The notes under the pieces were generated by a model that was not told where the DNA came from, did no database searches, and worked only from the letters and a program-made list of their open reading frames with translations. A program made the translations under genes and the position numbers. This document shows, one piece after another, positions 10,501 through 19,217 of a DNA stretch of 64,000 nucleotides (within the stretch, counting starts at the first letter, position 1; each line of letters begins with the position of its first letter). Source of the DNA: Odontesthes bonariensis (taxonomy: Eukaryota > Chordata > Actinopteri > Atheriniformes > Atherinopsidae); assembly GCF_027942865.1 (NCBI RefSeq), contig NC_134509.1:33530197-33594196 (forward strand), written 5' to 3'.

Positions 10501-12658
10501 AAAAAACAGTAAACTAGAAAGGTGCAGTCATTCTTTGTAAGTTTGTCATCAACAATTATGGGATCTGTTGTAAATGTGAAAAATATCAGTAAATATGGCT
10601 TATCATGTAAAATATCTAAATGACTTCATTTCTCACATTATATCTGAGATATAAAATATACATATAATAGGCCATTTTATAACTCCAAATACTATAGCAT
10701 CAAAGACTTGAAAGCAGGCATCCTGCTGTAGTACCCCTCTGAGGCTGTCCTGGGGAGATGGTGTGTAGGGACTAGGTGTAGGTGGTGGTAGATGGGAAGG
10801 TGGCACCGATGTATATCCGAGGCTCGTCCAGCTGTGGCCTCCTCCTGGTCTGTAAGTGGGTGGAGGGCCAGAGCCCCCAGTCAACAAGCTGTGGAAGACC
10901 AGGGTCAAGGTGCCATTGTCTAAACTTTCCACCTCAGGCCTCAAGAGCAGCTCTGCCTTTTGTGTTGGAGACAGCAGGTGAAGAACCTCCAACTGTGATG
11001 AAATGCAAGGAAAATGAAGGAAAAGGAACAGGAGAGAGGACAAAAGAGTCAGATGGGGAGGCACCATGTGTCCACGAAGATCAATCTTTGTTATAAATTC
11101 TACAAAATGTAAAGATGCGTCAGTCTAACTCACTCCACTGAAGACCATGTTGAGAGCTGAAAAGTCCTTCATTCGGGCCATTGCTCTGAAGGCACCAAAG
11201 TTCTTCATCAGCCATTCCTCACTGCCTTCCTCTGGGTCTACACAACCTGCACAACAACACACACTGAGTGAGGATGTATATACTTAGCCTTTGTGCAAAC
11301 ATATAGAAATTCTATATACATAAAGGAAATTGTATATTCATAAAGTGCAATTGAAAAATCTAAAAAGACAATTATTGATTGTTGCATTTGTTAGTTTGTT
11401 TGTTTATTAAATATGTCGAAAGCTGTTAAGTGATTTTTATTGAAATTTAGGTCGAACAGCAACTGGCTGGTTGGGATGCTTGACAATCCAACATAGTGTA
11501 TGTGTCCATACAATAAAATTTTATAATTAAAGTTAATGAACTTAGTTGTTTCAGTCGGGTCTTTGACAGTTGTCATTACTTTTTTATTATTTACCTCACT
11601 TTACTTTCAATCTTGTGTTATTTTTTTCCCTGAAACCTGCTGAATATTATCTGAGTTTTGCATTTGTGCCTTCATGTCTGGTTTTTAACCTGCTGCATTT
11701 TTTTTTCTTAAGCGTCCTATTTGTGCAATCAAATTATCTCAAGCTTGACAATATGTGTATTTTGAAAGCATTTAAAGCAAAATTGAACGCATTAATTTGC
11801 TGGTACAAGTCCAATCTTTTTCCTCAAGCCACATCTTAAACACTTTTCCCCATGTTTTGCAATCAAAGTCAAAATTTACCAGAAACCCTGTCTCCAGACA
11901 GGAAGGGGTACATAAAGAATGCGTAAATCCACTTTTGTCTGACTGGATTCATCTCAGAATAATGGTGACTGAGTTCCCTCACTCTGAAAAAAAGAAGATG
12001 AGATGTACATAAATGATTTTCATAAAGGCCAATGTCACTGAATCACGAAAGGTAAACAGAGACAGAAACAGACGTACACAGTCTGATAAGTGGAGCAGCT
12101 GAAATTCTTGGTGCTCAAGCAGGACAGGAAGTGCTTGGTGATAGATTTGAGAAGCGGTTTCATCTTGACCTCCAGCCACATCTGGACTAGGGCTTCATTC
12201 TGGAGAGGTATGGCTCCTGGATTAAATTCCAACGCTCCCTCCAGACTCAGAAGTGGCACACCTGTTATGCTGGATTTCTGTAAAAAAAAACAGTGATGAA
12301 GATCTTAATATAAAAAAAAACTAAAAATCAGGACATGGAATGATACTCATCAATATAATGTAGATTTTAATAAATTCAAAATGAAACATGTAGAAATAAA
12401 TGGCTAATCTGTTGTATTTTACCTTTACGTACAGTTTGGAAAGTATGACTGTGATGACATGGAAAAAACTAAACTAAACAATTACAGTAGTAACTGCACT
12501 AGCTGGTTTGACTGAAATGCATGTTAAAGCCATACCACAAAGGAGTACACGTCCATGGTAGCTTCAAGCATTCCTTTCAGCCTGTGCATGTGATCTCTTC
12601 CTGTGTCTGTTGCAGGCAACCCCACACACTGCATGAAGTGAGAGGCTGCATCTGGCTC
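217..12658 (-). CDS. Stereocilin/otoancorin/mesothelin-like repeat protein, partial at both ends (33 chained exons)
   Basis: Reading leftward, exons with GT-AG borders chain without a phase break: 12658-12536, 12277-12078, 11983-11880, 11246-11134, 10992-10735, 9872-9798, 9701-9463, 8799-8712, 8537-8394, 8294-8089, 7994-7885, 7476-7358, 7221-7045, 6965-6934, 6542-6445, 6260-6238, 6121-6100, 5997-5970, 5878-5800, 5712-5566, 5458-5247, 4999-4896, 4490-4372, 4246-4091, 3818-3604, 3509-3424, 1997-1861, 1777-1652, 1570-1380, 1234-1146, 822-695, 582-455 and 334-217. They total 4194 bases, exactly 1398 codons with no stop. Recurrent motifs are NFSCxxYQ, NSxEWLxxNFGxFS and LExLxxLSPxQxAEL, with many N-glycosylation sequons and paired cysteines, suggesting an extracellular protein. 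Placement in the stereocilin-related group is inference from the helical repeat style and is not proven. No start codon or signal peptide was found upstream of 12658. The last donor at 216 shows that the gene continues off the window. The weakest borders are 10735 and 4372 (donor GTCTGT). Confidence 0.72.
1263..1349. repeat. (CA)n microsatellite, about 43 copies
   Basis: An uninterrupted CA dinucleotide run lies in the intron between two exons of the stereocilin-like gene, starting about 28 bases beyond the 1234 exon border on the acceptor side. The repeated cysteine/valine and threonine/histidine reading frames across it are translation artefacts. Confidence 0.97.
2070..2515 (+). mobile_element. 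Degenerate hAT (ZMYM/TTF-type) transposase fragment
   Basis: Around 2416-2513 the plus strand reads KHFSEKAKKHESSKAHLN, which resembles the histidine-containing TTF-type zinc-finger segment of hAT transposases such as the ZMYM-like family. The reading frame is interrupted upstream. No terminal repeats were found. It sits in the enlarged intron of repeat unit D. Family assignment is inference from this one motif. Confidence 0.35.
2615..2634. repeat. Poly-C tract (20 bases)
   Basis: A homopolymer of C follows GTGCGCA in the unit D intron. It is G-rich on the transcribed (minus) sense and prone to length error in sequencing. Confidence 0.95.
4091..5878 (-). other. Stereocilin-like repeat unit C (6 exons)
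   Basis: The exons are 5878-5800 (YMNMSMHVPCNFTLEKYAC), 5712-5566 (EDITATQLASLLRCNLP), 5458-5247 (IIKLWFSSRLSGFLPSA ... CLSKRNLSCQSYQ), 4999-4896 (FMKVYLTKNNTAG), 4490-4372 (HVNNSGEWLRENLGGFS) and 4246-4091 (LPQLTVRQLAEV). The last four have lengths 212, 104, 119 and 156 and phases 2, 1, 0 and 0. The 4372 donor (CCG|GTCTGT) is weak by sequence, but it is the position that restores phase 0 for the following exon. Confidence 0.62.
5970..6965 (-). other. Short-exon linker between repeat units B and C
   Basis: Five small exons connect two full units without breaking phase: 6965-6934 (SPPCSVYKH), 6542-6445 (LYGAVPSLTPDM), 6260-6238 (ECVPENIT), 6121-6100 (CPETKVN) and 5997-5970 (NVCRGVD). The first two end in phases 2 and 1 like the core exons of a normal unit, so this may be a decayed unit. 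The three microexons (23, 22 and 28 bases) each carry one cysteine. Each has a plausible acceptor and donor and the combined phase fits both neighbours. Microexons called by eye nevertheless need transcript support. Confidence 0.42.
7045..9872 (-). other. Stereocilin-like repeat unit B (8 exons)
   Basis: The unit begins with linker exons 9872-9798 (FMMAFKPIGSFAHEF), 9701-9463 (LLNFTLAELADMYRP) and 8799-8712, then 8537-8394 (VENVANVLHCAARSN). The repeated core follows: 8294-8089 (DFIKLWFRIKLLPLLPDV ... CLSTKNFSCPVYQ), 7994-7885 (IYEHFVYSFLLHHN), 7476-7358 (NNSAEWLQKNFGFFSRF) and 7221-7045 (LEVLHLLSPKQLAELMLLP). Core exon lengths are 206, 110, 119 and 177 bases, ending in phases 2, 1, 0 and 0, the same signature as units A and C. 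Confidence 0.65.
10735..12658 (-). other. Stereocilin-like repeat unit A (5 exons)
   Basis: The exons are 12658-12536 (a helical segment containing HFMQCVGLP), 12277-12078 (ending KHFLSCLSTKNFSCSTYQ), 11983-11880 (YAFFMYPFLSGDR), 11246-11134 (GSEEWLMKNFGAF ... NMVFSG) and 10992-10735 (LEVLHLLSPTQKAELLL). Exon ends fall in phases 0, 2, 1, 0, 0. The last exon is longer than its counterparts (258 bases against 126-177) because a Pro/Ser/Thr-rich stretch follows the LSP helix, from about 10865 to 10735. The 10735 donor (GGG|GTACTA) was chosen because it keeps phase 0 into the next exon; a second possible donor lies about 27 bases further on. Confidence 0.6.
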
Positions 12659-13093
12659 CTTCAAATTTATGACAAGAAGAGAAATTGAGGAACAAGGAAA
12701 TAATGCCATACAATTTCTTTCCACGATTTAAAAAAAAAAATCATAAGCGGTACAAAGTGATTACAATTCACTGCCAATTATGAGGAAATTAGATATACAA
12801 TTAAACCTGAAAATAACACAGCCAAAGCCTGGAGGGCAGACTGCAAAGACTGCAGACTATGTGAATTTGTACATTGATGCTCATGAGAACCGCTATCTAA
12901 TCATTAAAAGCACAAGTAAATATGCTTAAAGCTCAGATTGCTTCAGGTGGATACTTCAGGCATGTAGGTCCACAGTTTTATAAGTCTTATTTCAGGTGCT
13001 GCTTTAAATGCTCTTTGCACCAAACAGAGAACAAACATTAAAACAATTCAAACCAATGAATGGGCTTACTTTTAATATTTCCATAGCTAGGAA

Positions 13094-13095
<2 letters not shown>

Positions 13096-13141
<46 letters not shown>
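13096..13141. repeat. (GT)n microsatellite
   Basis: About 22 uninterrupted GT copies end directly before a TTAA-flanked miniature element. There is no coding meaning. Confidence 0.96.
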
Positions 13142-13144
<3 letters not shown>

Positions 13145-13153
13145 ACATATTAA

Positions 13154-13721
13154 AGGTGATAGAGAATGGTTGAATGGGGCATTAATCCTTGTTCTGTGAT
13201 GTGATATGTAGCCCAAAAAATATGGTTGGGTCTGTAATGGCTCAGAACCTCCCTAAAAGGCTCTCTGAAACAGCTGTTACTATGCTGGGTTTAGAATGCG
13301 TATTTTTCCCTTATTGGCGTCGTTTCAGAGCTTATCTGGCAACCTCATTATGAAATGCTGGTAGGTGTTGGCGCTATTCGGTTGCCGATGCTTGATTGGC
13401 TGCCCTTGCTCTAACTGAAAACAGAGCTATAGAGTAATACACTGACTGGAAAGAAAGCTCATCAGAATCAGAATTCGTTTTATTGCCATTGTTAGTGAAC
13501 AGTGTTCACTAACAATGGCAATAACTAGGAATTGCTGAAAAAGTGACATCACTTTTTCACAAAAACGGATTGGGGGATATTCTGGGGGATATTAAAAAAA
13601 GGGGAGTACTTGAAACAGAGGTTCTGACACTTGCTGGCACTTCGTGTGTACTCCCCACAGCGGGGAGACTCAGAACTAACACCAAAAATGTGAAAAAGAC
13701 GATTTTGATTCTCTATCCCCT
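13154..13721. mobile_element. TTAA-flanked miniature inverted-repeat element
   Basis: Inner ends AGGTGATAGAGAATGG (left) and AGGGGATAGAGAATCA (right, reverse complement) form terminal inverted repeats. Both sides are bordered by TTAA (13150-13153 and 13722-13725), the target duplication expected for piggyBac or Kolobok superfamily insertions. The element is about 570 bases and has no transposase, so it is non-autonomous. It contains a perfect 21-bp hairpin at 13481-13523 next to a LINE/SINE-like tail (CAGAATCAGAATTCG). Confidence 0.62.
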
Positions 13722-15347
13722 TTAATGTTACTCACAAACCTTTTTTTAAAGTATTTTGTAAGAGAATTGATAGGTATATGATCTTGCTTCATAGATCTTT
13801 ATCAGTCTCAATGGAAAAGGTCACTGATATCTGACAAAAGAACAAGGTGCAAACAAAGCACCTTCCCTCATGGTATGTGATCTGGGCAGTTTTGCAACAG
13901 TGATGGTGTCATATCAGGAATCCTCTAAAGGTGTTTCTATCATACAACATGGCTCTCACGACTAGCAGAAAAATATTGATATCTGAGATTTCTTTAACGT
14001 TCCCCCAAAAGACCAATAATCATTGCTTCCAATTTTCAGCTGTATATATTTGCAAATCTTGAAGCTGTACCGCGTCCACTGAATGAGGACTCTATTGAAT
14101 ATATCAGCTGTGATACACATTATGTACCCTTCAGAAAAACTCCATAACTTGTTGTTCAGTTAACAATCTGAGAAACTGCCTAAAAAGCACAGATTAATTC
14201 ACAATATGACATCTGCAGTGGCAGTTTTCAAAAGGAATTTCGTCTCTGATTGTGAATCAAGATTTGTTCTCACACACAGAAAAAACAAAGAACACGTGAT
14301 TTGGAGATACCAGTATGACGCTTCACTCACCAGACCACAGGTTTCTCTTGCAACACATGTTGTGTTTCTTCTGTTTTCCATCAGACAGGTGACCAGAAGA
14401 GCAAAAAGAGACAAAGTATGTCATGGTTGTTAAGAAGTCTTATGTCTTATCATATGCACAATAGCTCTGTAAACAATGTTATGTATTGTTTTTCACTGAG
14501 TGTTTCACCTTCCTGGACTTACCTCTGTGAACTTGATCCCCCTGTTGGGATAAGACAGAATTGATTGTTATCAATAAATGGCTAAAATGATCCTGCCGTT
14601 TCTGTTTAGCCACATTAGCAATAGAATAAACATACTGGCTGAACAGCAGTAGCTGTAAAATGTTGAAGTGGTAATTGTTACAATGTGGCAGTATGTATCT
14701 GTTCATATCAGACTGTCAATATATAATGGGAAAATAAAAAAAACAACGTGACTTTCCCTAGTGTTTCCACAGCATGATTTATTGTGTTCCTCTGTGCTAT
14801 AATCCTCCACAGACAACTAAAACACACCTTCATGAAAATCTAAAACAGTAAGAGCGAAATTACCAATGAACAAATCTCACAAATATCCTCACCCCTCACA
14901 AATGCACTTTTTGGTCATGTTTTAGTAACATTTGCCCAACAAAATACCAGATTTGAGGAAAACAGTGAGCCTTTTTTAAATTGAATTTTCTAAAATGTTT
15001 CTATGCATTTTTTCCAACCTGACCTCACAAAAAAATAAGCAGAACTTCTTTAACAACACACAACGTGTTGAAATGTATTTAATAAAATTCTGTGCCAGCA
15101 CTGTGAAGACAATGGCAACAGACAGTCATTCAGCATATTTGTCATACTGTACACACAAATTCTCAGGTGGACACATGAATCTACTTGCTGTGGTGGACAC
15201 ACAAATTCTTCCGCTTGGTTTAGGGAGTTACCAGACAGCAATAATCAACTCTTGGGAACCGGAGGGGAAACCGGTCGACAAAAATGTGGGACAAATGCTA
15301 AATTTTAAACTAAGAGTTTGATCTCTGGCTGGAAACAGAGTTTTTCA

Positions 15348-15416
15348 AGATGCTCTTTTTCTTTTCTTTTCTGTTCTTTTCTTTTCTTTTCTTTTCTTTC
15401 CTGTTCTTTCTTTCTT
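15348..15416. repeat. (TTTTC)n imperfect pentanucleotide repeat
   Basis: A TTTTC-type simple repeat is interrupted by TTTCTG and TTTCCTG variants. It yields a spurious Lys/Arg/Glu-rich frame on the minus strand. Confidence 0.9.
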
Positions 15417-15650
15417 TGTAAAGTTTTTGTTCAGAGTAACGCGGTAATTCATTTTCACTGCTGTCATGTAAAAATGCTTTGTTTATGACAAGCCTGTAAC
15501 TTTGTGACATAATTGAGGCATTACAATGAGACATAAGAAGTCATGCTCATTTCGTGTATTTCTGTCAAATCTGTGCATCAGAAGAAGGATACCACAAAGT
15601 TTTCACAGTCAGATAGTTGAACTCGGATTTCGTGACTACAGCTTTGTCTT

Positions 15651-16245
15651 TTAGACAATAGAGTCGGGCTCCAGTTTTGTGTAGTTATTGTCCACTGAAA
15701 AGACAAAGAACAGATACACCAACTTTCAATGCTTTCACACTGAAATGCCCCAGTCTAAAGAACTTGAGCTCATTCTTCCGCCTACAAAAGTAGACCACAC
15801 TGTAAAGATTCATTTCCAGCTGAGCACTGTAGTTTCAATCCAGTATTAACATTAAATAGATTCTGTAATAAATATGATCGATTAATAAATGCTTTTTGAG
15901 CATATGTAGACCTTCACATGAACAAAAAAAACTGTATAACATACTGAAGGTCAGGGGAAATAATAATGAAGGAGAGTGTCACCCAGTGAGGTTCGGAACA
16001 ATTTTAACCACACAGACAATACGGAATTAGTGGAATCAGTCTGTTGTTGGCTTAGGGTTTGAAAGGCATTATACATGATAAGAAAATATCACTTGTTTGC
16101 TTCGTTTAAGGGGCTGTTTACATTAAAGACATAAAATCTGCTCTTACCAAAGACGGCCCCCTGTAGGTAAACCAGCAAGAATACGTAGTGTGATTTCATA
16201 ATCTGATAAATCTCATGGGATGAGAGGGCTCTTTGGTTGAAATCA
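15651..16245 (-). CDS. Unidentified two-exon 3' gene end (candidate)
   Basis: Exon 16245-16148 has a good acceptor and a GTAAGAG donor and encodes a segment ending KSHYVFLLVYLQGAVF, a possible membrane or signal segment. Exon 15694-15651 follows a strong pyrimidine-rich acceptor and encodes VDNNYTKLEPDSIV, then a TAA stop. The junction phases agree (phase 1). The upstream part is not resolved; a further exon-like block lies at 18417-18345. Alternatively, an in-frame ATG at 16199 would give a tiny protein with a hydrophobic start. I do not recognise the family. It is not clearly part of the stereocilin-like gene, which starts further left. Confidence 0.33.
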
Positions 16246-19209
16246 CTGGGGAGAGAACAAGACAAAGCAGGTGACACAGTGAGCCACTACTCACCAACAA
16301 GCACTATTAGACTAACGAGTTGTCAGAAGTCTAATGATATTATTAACGTTTTCTTAATTCCTAAATGAACTACACAGCAAAATTAAAAACGAAGCCACGA
16401 CATCCTAAACCTTTTCCATATGGCAACAATAGGTGCAGCATGAATGTTCTAAAGTTTTGTGACAAAGTGTAGCCAACTGTTTAAGTCAATGTATCTCAAA
16501 GCCTGATAAATTACAGCAGTCTTAAAAAGAAAAAACTTTTGTTAGATCATTGTTGCTGGCCCTTTACTCTCATGCCTGTATCCCTGCGGCAGACAGGAAT
16601 CAGGGAGTGGCAGTGAGACATTTCACAGTCAGTGGCACACAGTGACCTCTAACACAGCAGCATGATTTGACAATAATGCATCAGTAGAAAGAATGCTGAA
16701 ACATTACACCATTCACCATTCAAACAATGAGAATAAAGACATCAAGCCCATTGCTCTGCTTGGAAAATATATCGGAACATGTTACCAAAGAACATACTTT
16801 GTTTTCATAGCTGTTTGTCTGTCAGTTAGATCATTAAAAAACAAATAAAAAAAATTTATGAAGAAAAATAACTCATGGGTACATTTTTATGGAATTTGGT
16901 GAAGAGATGAGGTATGGGCCTAAGCTTTTATCTAGAGTTACTTGATAGTGAGGACCACACTGGGGAGAAATGTATTGTATATTTCCAAAGGATGCTTTGA
17001 TAAGTGGATGCAGAGGCTGGGGATTAGAGAAGCAATCTTACATTTAAAGGAAGTTACACTTAGTTACACTGCTGACTGCAGAGGAACAAGTAATTACTTT
17101 TGTCTTTGAGGTTTTTAGTTTGAATAACCGTCAACCCATATGTTTACTCTAAATTGGCCATCATCATCTGTCAACAAACAGGAACTTTGTTTCAACTGTA
17201 TTTCTTTGTCACATGATCACAGTAACTTTGCATTAACTATAGAAACACAACCATTTGAATCAACGGGCCTCCTCACAACAAGATGCTAAAACAAATGTTT
17301 TCTCTAACTATGTTACCAACTTACAGGCATGCTCACATATTTCCTCTCAATATGTCCTTTAACATAGAATAAATGGGTTGAAATTCAAGTGTTTGCTCAG
17401 GATCACTCCTCACATGTTTAAGGCAAAAGTAAATCAAACACTATTCTTGTGACAAATTCTTCACTTTGAAAGCTTGAGCTGCTAAAAGGTGTGTCATTAT
17501 TCAGCAGAAGAATCACATTCTCTCACACCAGTGTAATTAGTAATTTATGGTTTGAAAGATTTTAGATTACATTCAAAAGATAATATCAAAGAAAATATTT
17601 CATACTTTATATTTCTAAACTTTAAGTCACAAACTACATATACTATAATGATATCAGTTTATCTGTATAGATGTGGAGGTAACTGATGTAAATGGGGTAA
17701 AAGCTTTAGGAAATTTGAGGATTTATTTTTGTTGATTTCAAAGTATAATCCTGCAATACTTTGCTTGATTTTTTTTTAACTAATTCATACGTATCTCTCA
17801 CGAAGTTTCAGAAAAATTTGTACTGTAATACTAATATTTAACAAAAGAATTTACAGTATAAAAACAGTCATCTTTTATAGGACCCACAGCTATAGAGATG
17901 AAACCATAACTGGGTCCAAGCTAATAAACTACAAGTAAAACCGATTAATATTGGTTGTATTGATGAAACACAATGAATGTTTAAAGAATAAAATATCTAA
18001 TAGACCCATGTATTAAGGCATCATTTTTTTCCACTGGCACATTTGACCATGTACGATTCTTGAGTTTCAAACCAAAAGTAATAATTTTCTTGTTTTAGAC
18101 ATAATTGTAACAAGCTCTAAGAGATACTAAAGACACACAGGGACACAACAAGGAACAGATTCCTGTACTGTGCTGACTTAGCTATTCAACATATTTTTTC
18201 TACATATATGGATAAACATCAGTCCCTATAAATAGATCAAAATATACCTTTAAAAAATGAAGCCAAAGATTTGTGATGTCTTTGTTTAAGGCGGTCTTAA
18301 CAAGAGTCATAACACCATGAAATCACAGCTGAATCTCTTACCAACTCTTGTTTGTGGCTCGGTCCTTTGGGTGGTGTAGGGCACTGCTGTTCGACACAGT
18401 CTCTCTCCTTCCACCTGAGGAACAAGTGTACCATTAAGGGTGTGTTGCCTTGTGACGATGGCCGACTCCTTTGAGCCACACAAGGGGGCGGAACCAACCT
18501 GGTTCCAAGTGTGTATTGTACTGTAAGTGGTGCACACTGAACTTTTGTATGGATGATTACTGGGGTGAAAGTGAGAAAGAAACGAGAGAAAAAAAAGGGA
18601 GACAAAGTTTGAAGTTACAGCTGATTCGTTTTTCAGATGAATTCACCTTCACAGTATTTGTTTTTGGTTATATAAGCTTCTGGTTTTGTTTAGAATAAAA
18701 CATTGTAGTATTTGTATGTGAGACACTCAACCAGGGGATGTTTAACTTGTTTTGTCAAATTTGTTCGAATTTAATTTGGATATATTTTTGAATGCCAAAC
18801 AGCATTCACCACAACCACATCAGGATTGACAGCCTCGTTTAGATGCCAAAATAGGGGTAAAACTGGTTTGCCATGATAAAAAGATTTTATCACCTTTAAA
18901 GATTTAAAGGTTTAAATTTAAAGGCGATACGTTTTTGTTTTTTCAACAGATCCCATTACATATTTTAAGGAGGTCTGCCTATTTGCTTTGTTAAAAACAA
19001 CCAAAATCGAAACTTTGTTCATAGATCATAGTGTAAATATCCCTGTGACAGAACACAAGCAATTCTTGGAACTGGCTCCTCCTTTACAAGTGCCCGTGTG
19101 CACGTGCGCACACACCCACACACATACACATATCATAGCAAGCATTTTCACATCAAGTAAAACCTGTTTGCTCTTCTCAGGGAAAAATAGACTGAACTCA
19201 TGTTATTCA
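16246..19209. other. Non-coding stretch with little recognisable content
   Basis: Apart from the exon-like block at 18345-18417, this AT-rich stretch shows no convincing exon, RNA gene or terminal-repeat element. A short CA-rich run occurs near 19105-19130. It is probably intronic or intergenic. Confidence 0.5.
18345..18417 (-). other. Exon-like segment of unknown gene
   Basis: A 73-base block lies between a plausible acceptor (CTTGTTCCTCAG) and a donor (GTAAGAG) on the minus strand. All three frames are open; one carries two cysteines in a Pro/Lys-rich context. It could be an upstream exon of the candidate gene ending at 15651. The evidence is splice signals only. Confidence 0.2.
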
Positions 19210-19217
19210 TGAACGTC

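Noticed and set aside
14331-14414. Possible leader exon (SLFALLVTC) for the stereocilin-like gene
   Set aside because: The donor is good, but the frame has a stop just upstream, no ATG and no acceptor. It cannot be supported as a start exon.
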